The notes under the pieces were generated by a model. It was not told the origin of the DNA and did no database searches. It was given only the letters and a program-made list of their open reading frames with translations. 64,000 nucleotides of DNA from Amycolatopsis iheyensis (GTDB lineage: Bacteria > Actinomycetota > Actinomycetes > Mycobacteriales > Pseudonocardiaceae). Of this stretch, positions 50,724 to 59,270 are shown piece after piece (position 1 is the first letter of the stretch; the number at the start of each line of letters is the position of its first letter). The stretch is from assembly GCF_024703995.1 (NCBI RefSeq), contig NZ_JAMXQV010000009.1:186001-250000 (forward strand), given 5' to 3'. The position numbers and the translations under genes were made by a program.

Positions 50724-51358
50724 TGCGTGCCCTCGCGGTGACGCCCATCCACCTGCCGCCCGAGGAGATCCGGCGGCGGCAGGACCGCTACGACCGGCTC
50801 GCGCCGCCCGGCCTCGAGATCGAGCTGCGCGACGTCGGCCCCGCGGCACCGGCCACATTGGACACCGGTGAGTCCGTGCGCGCGTCCGAACGCGAGGTCG
50901 CCGCAGCCCTCGCCGCCGCCGGTGCCGGCTGGGACCTGGCCTTCCCGGACTGCGTGCTGGACCCGGCCGTCCCCGACGCCGTCGCGGAGCCGTCGTTGCC
51001 GGTGCACGGCCTGCTCAAGCTCTCGGCGACCCACCTCGCCGCGAAGGGTGTCCGGTTCGGCGCGGTCGTGCGCAACGAGGCGATCGCCGAGGAGTTCGCC
51101 AAGCGCATCGCCGCCTACCGGCTGACCGAGTACTTCGTCGGCGTCCGCGTGCTGGACCTGCCGTTCTCCGCGATCGCCGAGACCGAAACCTGGAACGCCG
51201 CGCTCGGCACCGCCGTCGGCGAACTCGCCGCGTCCGGCGCGACGGCGGTGCTCAACGGCTGTTCCGCCGTCGACGTCGAACCCGCCGACCTGCCCGCCCG
51301 GATCGTCGACCCGACCGAGCTGGCCATGCGGCTGCTGGCCGTGGAGGAGCAGCGGTGA
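50723..51358 (+). CDS. Asp/Glu/hydantoin racemase family protein
   Basis: The 211-residue protein has the two-Cys active site of the Asp/Glu racemase superfamily: Cys77 in AFPDCVLDP and Cys180 in VLNGCSAVD. Such enzymes racemise or isomerise (for example maleate isomerase, hydantoin racemase, arylmalonate decarboxylase) with cofactor-free chemistry. It sits with a hydantoinase-type gene three genes on. Starts at the ATG in the TGATG overlap. Substrate and exact activity unknown. Confidence 0.82.
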   Translation: MRALAVTPIHLPPEEIRRRQDRYDRLAPPGLEIELRDVGPAAPATLDTGESVRASEREVAAALAAAGAGWDLAFPDCVLDPAVPDAVAEPSLPVHGLLKLSATHLAAKGVRFGAVVRNEAIAEEFAKRIAAYRLTEYFVGVRVLDLPFSAIAETETWNAALGTAVGELAASGATAVLNGCSAVDVEPADLPARIVDPTELAMRLLAVEEQR

Positions 51359-52734
51359 CCGACGGACCCGACCTCGTCGTCGCCGGAGCGGGCGGCGGGC
51401 TCGCCGGCGCCCTGCGCGCGGCCGAGCTGGGACTGAGCGTGCTGGTCGTCGAGGCGAGCGAGCACTTCCGGCGCGGCAACAACACCTCGATGTCGACGGC
51501 GATGTTCCCCGGGGCCGGCTCCCGCTGGCAGCGCGACGAGGGTGTCGACGACTCACCCGAGAAGTTCGTCGCCGACATCATGGCCAAGACGCACGGGCAG
51601 GCCGACCCGCGCCTCGCGCGCACCCTGGCCGAGGTCAGCGCGCCGCTCGTCGAATGGCTCGCGGACTCCGCCGGGCTGCCGTTGTCACTGGTCACGGACT
51701 TCAACTACCCCGGCCACTCCGTGCTCCGGTGCCACACGATCCCGGGCCGGCACGGCTCCGGCGTCGTCGACCACCTCGCCCGGCGCGTGACCGAGCACGA
51801 GAACGTCGAGCTGCTCGCGCCCGCGCGCCTGGTCGATGTGCTGTCCGATGTGGACGGTGTGCGCGCGGCCGTGGTCCGCTACCCCGACGGCACCGAGGAG
51901 GAGATCCCGACCCGGGCGGTCCTGCTGGCCACCAACGGTTTCGGCGCCGACGCCGACCTGGTCGCGAAGCACCTGCCGGAGATCGCGGGCGCGCTCTACC
52001 AGGGCAGCGACCAGTCGCTCGGCGACGCGCTGCGCATCGGCGAGAAGCTCGGCGCCGCCACCGGGTTCCTCGACGCCTATCAGGGCCACGGCGCGGTGTC
52101 CGCGAGCGCCGGCACGCTCGTCGGCTGGGCGACCGTCATCCACGGCGGCTTCCTGGTCGACCTCGAAGGCCGCCGCTTCGGCGACGAAACCCGCGGCTAT
52201 TCCGAGTACGCCGCGGAACTGGCCGCACGGCGCGGTTCGACCGGCTGGATCGTCCTCGACGAGACGATCTTCGAGCAGTGCCAGCCGTTCCAGGACTTCC
52301 GGGACGTCGTCTCCGCCGGCGCGCTGGTCTGGGCCGACGACGCCGCCGGGCTGGCGAAGGCAACCGGCTTGCCCTCGGACGTCCTCGAAGCGGAACTCGC
52401 CGGCACCCAAGCGATCGCGCGCGGCTCACAAGCCGACGAACACGGCCGCACCCACTGGGAACGCCCCCTGTCCGGCCGGCTCGCCGCGGTGCGCGTGGTG
52501 CCCGCGCTGTTCCACACCCAGGGCGGCCTGCTGGTCGACGAGCACGCGGCCGTCGTCGACACCGACGACCGCCCGATCCCCGGGCTCTACGCCGCCGGAG
52601 GCGCCGCGGCGAGCATCTCCGGGCACGGCGCCGCCGGCTACCTGCCCGGCAACGGGCTCCTGCCCGCCTTCGGGCTGGCCTACCTGGCCGCCGGCGACGT
52701 CGCCCGGCGCCTGAACTCGAACACCGCAAGCTGA
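51355..52734 (+). CDS. FAD-dependent dehydrogenase (fumarate reductase/tricarballylate dehydrogenase-like)
   Basis: The 459-residue flavoprotein has the N-terminal GAGGGLAGALRAAELG nucleotide motif and a FAD_binding_2 fold. GVRAAVVRYPDGT and the C-terminal LYAAGGAAASISGHGAAGYL are the FAD-capping parts, and GFLDAYQGHGAVSAS the substrate portion. Members oxidise C-C bonds next to carboxyl or keto groups. It starts with GTG in the overlap with the racemase gene. It fits oxidation of a saturated di- or tri-carboxylate in this pathway. Confidence 0.86.
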   Translation: MTDGPDLVVAGAGGGLAGALRAAELGLSVLVVEASEHFRRGNNTSMSTAMFPGAGSRWQRDEGVDDSPEKFVADIMAKTHGQADPRLARTLAEVSAPLVEWLADSAGLPLSLVTDFNYPGHSVLRCHTIPGRHGSGVVDHLARRVTEHENVELLAPARLVDVLSDVDGVRAAVVRYPDGTEEEIPTRAVLLATNGFGADADLVAKHLPEIAGALYQGSDQSLGDALRIGEKLGAATGFLDAYQGHGAVSASAGTLVGWATVIHGGFLVDLEGRRFGDETRGYSEYAAELAARRGSTGWIVLDETIFEQCQPFQDFRDVVSAGALVWADDAAGLAKATGLPSDVLEAELAGTQAIARGSQADEHGRTHWERPLSGRLAAVRVVPALFHTQGGLLVDEHAAVVDTDDRPIPGLYAAGGAAASISGHGAAGYLPGNGLLPAFGLAYLAAGDVARRLNSNTAS

Positions 52735-52742
52735 GGAGAGAC

Positions 52743-54212
52743 ATGGCAACGACGGAACTGCTCGTGAAGAACGTCCGGGTCGTCCGGCCCGACGACGCCG
52801 ACGGGTCCGAGCCCGAACTGCTGGACATCGTCGTGAACGACGGCACGATCACCCGCGTGGCGCCGAACCTGCCCACGGACGACGTCGCCCAGGTCGTCGA
52901 CGGCCGCGGGCTGCTGGCCTTCCCCGGCGTCGTCGACGCGCACCAGCACTGGGGCATCTACAACGAGCTGGCCACCGACACCCGCACCGAGAGCCGCGCG
53001 AGCGCCCAGGGCGGCGTCACGACGTCGCTGACGTACATGCGCACCGGCCAGTACTACCTCAACAAGGGCGGCAGCTACCGCGACTTCTTCCCCGAGGTGC
53101 TGAGCGCGGCCGACGGCAACGCCTACGTCGACTACGCCTTCCACCTCGCGCCGATGAGTTCGCAGCACATCTCCGAGATCCCCTACCTGGTCGAGGAATT
53201 CGGCGTCACGTCGTTCAAGATCTTCATGTTCTACGGCAGCCACGGCCTGCACGGGCGCTCCACCAGCCAGAGCGACTTCCTGATGATCCCGCCGGACGAG
53301 CGCTACGACATCGCGCACTTCGAGTTCGTCATGCGCGGGGTCCAGCAGGCGCGCGAGGTGCTGACCGAGTACGCGCCGCACCTGTCGCTTTCGCTGCACT
53401 GCGAGACGGCGGAAATCATGACGGCGTACACGAAACTGGTCGAGCAGGACGGCTCGCTGTCGGGCCTGCGGGCCTACAGCGCGTCGCGGCCGCCGCACTC
53501 CGAAGGCCTGGCCGTCACCATCGCGTCGTACCTGGCGCACGAGACCGGGCTGCCGAACATCAACCTGCTGCACCTGTCGTCGGAGAAGGCGTTGTCGGCC
53601 GCGTTGACGATGGGGAAGGCGTTCCCGCACATCGACTTCCGGCGCGAGGTGACGATCGGGCACCTGCTCGCCGACGTCGACACCGCGTCCGGCATCGGCG
53701 GCAAGGTCAACCCGCCGCTGCGTGAGCGCGACGACGTCGAGGCGCTGTGGCGGCACGTGCTCGCCGGCGACGTCGACTGGGTGGTCAGCGACCACGCGTG
53801 CTGCCGCGACGAGCTGAAGTTCGGTCCGGATCGCGACGACGTCTTCCTGGCGAAGTCCGGCTTCGGCGGCGCCGAGTACCTGCTGCCCGGGCTGGTCGGC
53901 GAGGGCACCAAGCGTGGCCTGTCGTTGCAGCGGATCGCGCAGCTGACGTCGCGGAACCCGGCCCGCCGCTACGGGTTGCTCAAGAAGGGCACGATCGCCG
54001 AGGGCTTCGACGCCGACTTCGCGCTGGTCGACCCGGACGTGCGGTGGACCGTGCGGGCGGCGGAGTCGGAGTCGACGCAGGAATACACGCCGTTCGAGGG
54101 CTTCGACATGACGGCGAAGGTGACCGACACGTTCGTGCGCGGCAACCACGTGTTCGCCGACGGCAAGATCAGCGGTGACCCGGTCGGCCGTTACCTCGAG
54201 CGCGGGAAGTGA
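52743..54212 (+). CDS. Dihydropyrimidinase/hydantoinase/allantoinase-like cyclic amidohydrolase
   Basis: The 489-residue amidohydrolase retains His67 and His69 (VVDAHQHWG), the probable carboxylated Lys159 (GVTSFKIFMFY), His219 (SLHCE), His277 (NLLHLSS) and Asp of VVSDHACC, so a binuclear metal site is complete. It ends with the usual beta-sandwich strands (KKGTIAEGFDADFALVD). It hydrolyses a cyclic amide ring such as hydantoin or a dihydropyrimidine. Last gene of the rightward operon; a strong hairpin follows. The combination with a racemase suggests a hydantoin-type substrate, but it is not proven. Confidence 0.88.
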   Translation: MATTELLVKNVRVVRPDDADGSEPELLDIVVNDGTITRVAPNLPTDDVAQVVDGRGLLAFPGVVDAHQHWGIYNELATDTRTESRASAQGGVTTSLTYMRTGQYYLNKGGSYRDFFPEVLSAADGNAYVDYAFHLAPMSSQHISEIPYLVEEFGVTSFKIFMFYGSHGLHGRSTSQSDFLMIPPDERYDIAHFEFVMRGVQQAREVLTEYAPHLSLSLHCETAEIMTAYTKLVEQDGSLSGLRAYSASRPPHSEGLAVTIASYLAHETGLPNINLLHLSSEKALSAALTMGKAFPHIDFRREVTIGHLLADVDTASGIGGKVNPPLRERDDVEALWRHVLAGDVDWVVSDHACCRDELKFGPDRDDVFLAKSGFGGAEYLLPGLVGEGTKRGLSLQRIAQLTSRNPARRYGLLKKGTIAEGFDADFALVDPDVRWTVRAAESESTQEYTPFEGFDMTAKVTDTFVRGNHVFADGKISGDPVGRYLERGK

Positions 54213-54216
54213 GGGC

Positions 54217-54245
54217 CGGGCGGCCGGTGCCTCACCGGCCGCCCG
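54217..54245. terminator. Bidirectional hairpin terminator
   Basis: CGGGCGGCCGGTG and its exact complement are separated by three bases, between the hydantoinase stop and the end of the convergent iclR gene, whose stop (54232-54234) lies inside the hairpin. Confidence 0.75.
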
Positions 54246-55050
54246 ACTCCTGCAGCCAGGCCCAGCTTTGCCGGATCTCGGCCGCGGCTTCGCGCACGAG
54301 ATCGCGGTAGCGGGCGACGGCGTCGGGCGTGAAGCGGTACTGCGGGCCGCAGACGCTGATGGAGCCGTGGACGTCACCGTCCGGCCCGAACAGGGGAGCG
54401 GCGACCGAGCCCGCGCCGGGCTGGCGTTCTCCGAGCGAGACGGCGACGCCGTCGCGGGCCACCTCGGCGAGCACGTCCCGCAGCCGTTCGGCGGTGGTGA
54501 TCGTGTGTTCGGTCAGCGCCGGGAGCTCCTTGTGCAGCAACGCTTCGCGGTGATCCTCGGGCAGGGACGCGAGGATCACCTTGCCGGACGAGCCGGCGTG
54601 CAGCGGGAACCGCCGGCCGAGCTCCACGGTCATCTTGATCTCACGCGGGCTCTCGAACTGGTCGAGGTACACGCGTTCGTCGCCGACCAGGCCGGAGAGC
54701 GTGGTGGTCTCGCCGGTTTCGTCCCGCAGCCGCCGCAGCACGGGGACGGCCGCGACCCGGGCGTCGTACCGGCGCAGGGCGCTCGCCCCGAGCGCGACGG
54801 CCGCCGGGCCGAGCCGGTAGCCGGCCACGCCGGGGTCGGTGGCCAGCATCTCGCGCGAGACGAGCGACTGCAGGATCCGGTACACGACGGCCTTGGACAG
54901 GTCGAGCTCACGGCTGATCGTGCTGACGCCCAGGTAGCGGGGGCCGCCGGTGAAGAGCAGCAGCACGTCGGCCACCCGGGCGGCGGCTTCGGTGCCCGCG
55001 TTGTCCGACGCCGTGGCGGGCTTGCGCCCGGCGGTACTGTTGACGGCCAA
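54232..55050 (-). CDS. IclR-family transcriptional regulator
   Basis: The 272-residue protein has the IclR winged helix (VADVLLLFTGGPRYLGVSTI; LSKAVVYRILQSLVSREML) and the ligand-binding domain with GSSGKVILASL and VAAPLFGPDGDVHGSISVCG. The TTG start at 55050 is chosen with GAGGA upstream. A copy of the 17-bp box is 19 bp upstream of the start, and two more copies are upstream of the two operons next door, so it probably autoregulates and controls the locus. The ligand is likely the pathway substrate. Confidence 0.88.
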   Translation of the reverse strand: MAVNSTAGRKPATASDNAGTEAAARVADVLLLFTGGPRYLGVSTISRELDLSKAVVYRILQSLVSREMLATDPGVAGYRLGPAAVALGASALRRYDARVAAVPVLRRLRDETGETTTLSGLVGDERVYLDQFESPREIKMTVELGRRFPLHAGSSGKVILASLPEDHREALLHKELPALTEHTITTAERLRDVLAEVARDGVAVSLGERQPGAGSVAAPLFGPDGDVHGSISVCGPQYRFTPDAVARYRDLVREAAAEIRQSWAWLQESGGR

Positions 55051-55068
55051 GCTCGTGGTCCTCGCATT

Positions 55069-55085
55069 GTTTCGCTGACGGGAAC
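55069..55085. promoter_or_regulatory. IclR box 3 (own promoter)
   Basis: GTTTCGCTGACGGGAAC upstream of iclR. It matches box 2 at 14 of 17 positions and box 1 at 14 of 17. Confidence 0.6.
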
Positions 55086-55116
55086 GCTCGGACCGGAATC
55101 ATAGCACTTTGCCGCG

Positions 55117-56118
55117 CTATCGCCGTGAACTCGTTCCGGCCAGCGATACGCAGGGCAGCGTGCCGGCGCGCAGGGCGTGGTCGCCGTCGTTGCCGTCATC
55201 GGCCCAGACGACCGCCTTGCGGCCCGCCGAGCAGGTCGACGCCGGGGCGATCGCGAAGCCCTCGTTGTTGTAGTTCGGCATCTTCGCGGGGCGGGCGTAG
55301 GTCGCCGAGACGGTGAACTTCCCGTCGGTGATCTTCAGCGTCGCCGTCTTGCCGGAGCAGGTGTCGTCGCAGACTGCCCAGAGGCTGCCGGTGTCCGGCT
55401 CGAACTCGAGCTCCATGACCTTCGGGAAGCCGGAGGAGAAGGTGGCCACCTTGGTGAAGCCGCCGCCGTTCTGGTCGAGCGCGTAGGCGTAGACCTTGCC
55501 GGTGTCTTCGAGGCCGACGAAGTAGAGGCCGCTGCCGTGGCGGGCGTAGGCGGCCGGGTCGTAGGCCGCTTTCGCGTGGTCGTCCCGGAAGCCGTGGGCG
55601 ACCAGGAAGCTGTCCGGGATCCAGGTGATGCCCTCGAAGCCGCCGTTGTCGCCGACCTCGGGCAGGTCGCCGGTGAGGTCCCACTCCGCGGCGGCGTTCA
55701 GGGACCTGCCCGAGGCGCCCGCGTCGAACCGCAGCACCTTCAGCAGGCTGCCGTCGCCGTCGTTGTCGCGTTCGGTCGCGGCGACCACGCCGTCGGGGGT
55801 GGCGACGACGCCCTCGGCGTCCGGATCGCCGCTGCCGTCCTGGTAGTGCAGCTTCCGGCCGGCGTCCGGAGTCCAGCGGCCGCCCTGGGGAGCCAGCCGG
55901 TACAGGGTGCCGGGGCCGTTCTTGACCGCCCACAGCACATCGGCGCTCCCGAAGGACAGTCCACTCAGGTTTTCGCCGAACACGCCGGCGGTGTCGGCGA
56001 CCGTGACGGCCGGGTCGCCGGGCCACTTCGCGGTGGCCGCCTGCGCGGTGGTGGGGGAGAGGGTGAGAACGAGGACCGCGGCGGCCGCGGGCGCGGCGAA
56101 GCGACGGGGGATGCGCAC
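55117..56118 (-). CDS. Secreted beta-propeller-like protein
   Basis: The 333-residue protein starts with GTG at 56118 after CAGGAG. A signal peptide (RRFAAPAAAAVLVLTLSPTTAQA) gives cleavage after AQA near residue 28. The mature part has repeated beta strands, FEGITWIPDSFLVAHG, KVYAYALDQNGGG, VMELEFEPDTGSLWAVCDD, as in esterase-like propellers. Four Cys (including CDDTC and STC...PC) could form disulfides. Exported to the cell exterior. No catalytic motif was identified. A near-palindrome at 56260-56278 is its probable operator. Confidence 0.78.
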   Translation of the reverse strand: MRIPRRFAAPAAAAVLVLTLSPTTAQAATAKWPGDPAVTVADTAGVFGENLSGLSFGSADVLWAVKNGPGTLYRLAPQGGRWTPDAGRKLHYQDGSGDPDAEGVVATPDGVVAATERDNDGDGSLLKVLRFDAGASGRSLNAAAEWDLTGDLPEVGDNGGFEGITWIPDSFLVAHGFRDDHAKAAYDPAAYARHGSGLYFVGLEDTGKVYAYALDQNGGGFTKVATFSSGFPKVMELEFEPDTGSLWAVCDDTCSGKTATLKITDGKFTVSATYARPAKMPNYNNEGFAIAPASTCSAGRKAVVWADDGNDGDHALRAGTLPCVSLAGTSSRR

Positions 56119-56259
56119 GTTGTGCTCCTGAGGGCCGGTGGGCTGGGGCGGAACAACGCGGCGTTGCCAAGAACTTCCCTGACGAACCGGACCGTACCCC
56201 ACTTGATCGACAAGGGGCAACCGTCGCGGTGGGTGAAGATCCGGTCGCGGGTTGATTCT

Positions 56260-56278
56260 GTTAGGAAACTTTCTTAAC
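56260..56278. promoter_or_regulatory. 19-bp near-palindrome upstream of the secreted propeller gene
   Basis: GTTAGGAAA-C-TTTCTTAAC has arms matching at 8 of 9 positions, in an A/T-rich island between the two minus-strand secreted protein genes, 142 bp before the propeller start. It is probably an operator for a regulator of secreted enzymes; the regulator is not identified here. Confidence 0.5.
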
Positions 56279-56284
56279 TTCAAG

Positions 56285-56701
56285 TCAGCGTTTGGTCTCG
56301 CACCACACCCGCGGTGCCGCCTCGGTCCCGGACGCGACGCAGTCGACGCCCTGACCCGCCGCCGGAGCGGGATAGCTGAACACGACCGGCGGGTCGTCGT
56401 CGCTGCCGACGGAGAACTCGAGGACGCCCGTGCCGTGGCGGGACTTCGAGTAGTACGTGGTGTGGGGGCCGATGGCGGTGGTGATGCCGTCGCCGTCCTC
56501 GGCCGGCTCGTGGACGTTCAGGACGTAGTCCCCGGCGGTGTACTTGCCCTGGTTTTCGTGCCCGGCCTCGGCCGGCGTGACGCTGACGACCTCGGGCGCG
56601 ACCGGATCGGCGGCGGCGGCGAGCACGGTCGCCCCGATGGCGACCACGGCCACCCCGGCGGCGACCGCGGCCACCGCGAGGCGCTTGGCGGTGAACTCCA
56701 T
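56285..56701 (-). CDS. Small exported protein with N-terminal membrane segment
   Basis: The 138-residue protein has one N-terminal hydrophobic stretch (LAVAAVAAGVAVVAIGATVLAA) after MEFTAKR, a signal peptide or anchor. The exported part has Cys116 and Cys134 near the C-terminus (VDCVASG, WCETKR), which may pair. No family was recognised. It lies upstream of the propeller gene in the same direction, with its own ribosome-binding site (GGAGGG before the ATG). Confidence 0.65.
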   Translation of the reverse strand: MEFTAKRLAVAAVAAGVAVVAIGATVLAAAADPVAPEVVSVTPAEAGHENQGKYTAGDYVLNVHEPAEDGDGITTAIGPHTTYYSKSRHGTGVLEFSVGSDDDPPVVFSYPAPAAGQGVDCVASGTEAAPRVWCETKR

Positions 56702-56913
56702 GATCCCTCCTCCGGCTCGTGCTCAAGCTAAGGGACCGCGCGACGTGGCCACCTCGGCCGAAGGGGCAGGTCAGGGCTTCCCGCCTCGTCCTTTCGGCCG
56801 ATCTTCGGCCGGCCGGTCGAGCCGGTCCGGGAATACCCGCGCGGTGATCCGGTTGCACCGGTCATGGCGAACCCGGCGGCAGCGGGGTCACCCACCAGCG
56901 AAGGAGCCGACCT

Positions 56914-58203
56914 GTGAATCCGAGGCCGTTGCACTTCAACGCCTTCATCTGGCCGAACGGCTACCACGAGTCCGCCTGGCGGGTCGTCGGCGACGACGTG
57001 CGCGGGGTGCTCGGGCTGCCGTACTACGCGGACATCGCGCGGACCGCCGAGCGCGGGCTGATGGACTCGATCTTCCTGGCCGACAACATCGCCATCGCCG
57101 AATACCGCGTCACGCACCTGCCGCAGACGATGTTCGACCCGATTTCGGTGCTTTCGGCGCTGGCCGCGGTCACCGAGAAGATCGGCCTGATCGGCACCGG
57201 CTCGACGACCTACAACAAGCCGTGGGAGCTGGCCCGCCGGTTCGCCACGCTGGACCACCTCAGCGGCGGCCGGGCCGGCTGGAACATCGTCACCACCATC
57301 ACCCCGTTGGCCGCGGCGAACTTCGGCGAGAACGCCCACCCCGACCACGCCGACCGGTACGAGCGCGCCCACGAGTTCGTCGACGTCGTCACGCGGGCGT
57401 GGGACAGCTGGGACGACGACGCGATCGTCGGCGACCGCGAACGGGGCGTCTGGGCCGACCGCGCCAAGCTGCACGCGCCGCGCTTCCACGGCAAGTTCTA
57501 CGAGGTCGAAGGCGTGCTGCCGTTCCCGCGGTCACCGCAGGGGCGGCCGGTGCTCGTCCAGGCGGGACAGTCGGCCGCCGGGATCGGGCTCGCCGCCCGC
57601 TACGCCGAGCTGGTGTTCTCCGGGCCGCCGTCGCTGGAAGCGGCGGTGAAGTTCCGCGCCGAGCTCGACGCCCAGGTCGTCGCGGCCGGGCGGGACCCGG
57701 AGAGCGTGCGCGTCCTGCCCGCGCTGATGGTGACGCTCGGGGGCACCGAGGCCGAGGCGAAGGCCCGCGCCGAGCGGCTCGAGGAGCTGGCCAGCCCGGA
57801 GTTCCGCTGGCAGAACGCGCTCTACACCGCCGGGCTGGACCCCGACGCGTTCGACCCGGACGCCCCGCTGCCGGCCGAACTACGGGCCGAGGGCGGGTCT
57901 TCGCGCTTGCAGCAGCTCGCCGCGGCGGCACGTGCGCGTCCCGAGGCCCCGCTGCGCGAGATCGCCGGGGCGATCACCGGCGGCGCGGGACAGGTCCACT
58001 TCGTGGGCACCCCCGAGCAGCTGGCCGATCATGTGCTCACCTGGCAGGACGCCGGCGCCGTCGACGGGTTCACCATCATGGGCTCGACGCTGCCCTACGA
58101 GCTGACCGCGTTCGTCGACCACGTCGTGCCGATCCTGCAGGCCAAGGGCCGGTACCGGACCGAGTACACCGGCTCGACGCTGCGTGAGCACCTCGTTCCG
58201 TGA
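56914..58203 (+). CDS. LLM-class flavin monooxygenase (NtaA/SnaA/DszA type)
   Basis: The 429-residue protein has the nitrilotriacetate monooxygenase pattern: RPLHFNAFIWPNGYHESAWR at the start, DSIFLADNIAIAEYRVTHLP, LIGTGSTTYNKPWELARRFA and GGRAGWNIVTTITPLAAANF. Such enzymes use FMNH2 from a partner reductase to oxidise C-N or C-S substrates; none is encoded here. GTG at 56914 has AAGGAG upstream. The following gene, a betaine-type binding protein, may be separate. Substrate unknown. Confidence 0.87.
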   Translation: MNPRPLHFNAFIWPNGYHESAWRVVGDDVRGVLGLPYYADIARTAERGLMDSIFLADNIAIAEYRVTHLPQTMFDPISVLSALAAVTEKIGLIGTGSTTYNKPWELARRFATLDHLSGGRAGWNIVTTITPLAAANFGENAHPDHADRYERAHEFVDVVTRAWDSWDDDAIVGDRERGVWADRAKLHAPRFHGKFYEVEGVLPFPRSPQGRPVLVQAGQSAAGIGLAARYAELVFSGPPSLEAAVKFRAELDAQVVAAGRDPESVRVLPALMVTLGGTEAEAKARAERLEELASPEFRWQNALYTAGLDPDAFDPDAPLPAELRAEGGSSRLQQLAAAARARPEAPLREIAGAITGGAGQVHFVGTPEQLADHVLTWQDAGAVDGFTIMGSTLPYELTAFVDHVVPILQAKGRYRTEYTGSTLREHLVP

Positions 58204-58213
58204 TCCCAGCATG

Positions 58214-58242
58214 TGGTTTCTGTCGGTGCTGCTGGTTAGGGT
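58214..58242 (+). promoter_or_regulatory. Possible promoter of the osmoprotectant binding protein gene
   Basis: TGGTTT (58214-58219) and TAGGGT (58237-58242) are spaced 17 bp. The latter is in the same 11-base context as the BCCT gene's upstream site. Weak -35. Confidence 0.35.
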
Positions 58243-58277
58243 CCTGATCGTCCGATCTTGACTGAGGAGTGTGGGAC

Positions 58278-59195
58278 GTGGGCTGGACCCGGAACATCCG
58301 AGTGGCCGCGCTGGTGGCGGTGGCCGCGCTGGGCCTGACGGCGTGCGGCGGCGGGGACGACAAGCCCGCCGCGGCGGGCAAGGGTGGGGCGCCGATCGTC
58401 GTCGCGTCCTTCAACTTCACCGACAGCCAGATCCTGGCCGAGATCTACGCGCAGGCGCTGGAAGCCAAGGGCTACCCGGTCACGCGCAAGCTGAACCTGG
58501 GGTCGCGGGAGCTGATCTACCCGTCGCTGAAGTCCGGTGAGCTGCAGTTCATCCCGGAGTACCAGGGCTCGGCGATCGCCGCCGGGTTCGGCGCGGAACC
58601 GGTGAAGGACGGCAAGGGCGAGCACGAGCAGCTGGCGAAGCTGCTCGAGCCCAGCGGCGTCTCGCTGCTGGACTACGCGGCGGCCGAAAACAAGAACACC
58701 TACATCGTGAAGGCCGACCTGGCGAAGTCGAAGGGCCTGGCGACCATCGGCGACCTGAAGAAGCTCGACAAGGTCGTCCTGGCCGGCGGCCCGGAGTGCG
58801 AGAAGCGGTTGACGTGCTTCAAGGGCTTCACGGACGTCTACAAGCTGACGAACGCCACGTTCCAGACCGTCCAGGAGCTCGGGCCGCGGGCGCAGCAGCT
58901 CGACGCCGGCGCCGTCACGGTCATCCCGGTCGACTCGGTGAGCCCGCTGGCCGGCGACCCGAAGTACGTCGCGCTGAAGGACGATCTCGCCATGGTGCCG
59001 ACCGAGAACGTGGTGCCGGCGGTGACCAAGAAGGTCCTCGACGAGCGTGGCGCGGACTTCACGGCGGCGGTCAACGCGGTGAGCGCGAAGCTCACCACGG
59101 AGGGGATGCGCGACCTCAACAAGCGCGTCGACTCCGAGGGCGAGAAGGCCGCGGACGTGGCGAAGGACTGGCTGTCGGCGCAGGGCCTGGGCTGA
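58278..59195 (+). CDS. Osmoprotectant/quaternary amine ABC transporter binding lipoprotein (OpuAC/ProX type)
   Basis: The 305-residue protein has a lipoprotein signal (LVAVAALGLTAC, Cys23) and the quaternary amine-binding fold (VVASFNFTDSQILAEIYAQAL, SLKSGELQFIPEYQGSAIA). GTG at 58278 is 8 bp from GAGGAG; the GTG at 58269 overlaps that site. No permease or ATPase genes follow, so partners must be elsewhere. The TAGGGT-containing upstream word is shared with the BCCT gene at 3.1 kb. The expected ligand is betaine or choline-like. Confidence 0.86.
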   Translation: MGWTRNIRVAALVAVAALGLTACGGGDDKPAAAGKGGAPIVVASFNFTDSQILAEIYAQALEAKGYPVTRKLNLGSRELIYPSLKSGELQFIPEYQGSAIAAGFGAEPVKDGKGEHEQLAKLLEPSGVSLLDYAAAENKNTYIVKADLAKSKGLATIGDLKKLDKVVLAGGPECEKRLTCFKGFTDVYKLTNATFQTVQELGPRAQQLDAGAVTVIPVDSVSPLAGDPKYVALKDDLAMVPTENVVPAVTKKVLDERGADFTAAVNAVSAKLTTEGMRDLNKRVDSEGEKAADVAKDWLSAQGLG

Positions 59196-59214
59196 GCACG
59201 GTCAGCCGGGGATC

Positions 59215-59247
59215 TCGAGCCGGGCACATCGTGGGTGCCCGGCTCGA
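59215..59247 (+). terminator. Hairpin terminator after the binding-protein gene
   Basis: Perfect 13-bp arms, TCGAGCCGGGCAC and its complement, with a 7-base loop, 20 bp after the stop. Confidence 0.75.
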
Positions 59248-59270
59248 ACCCGGCGAGTCTCCCCGCAGCT

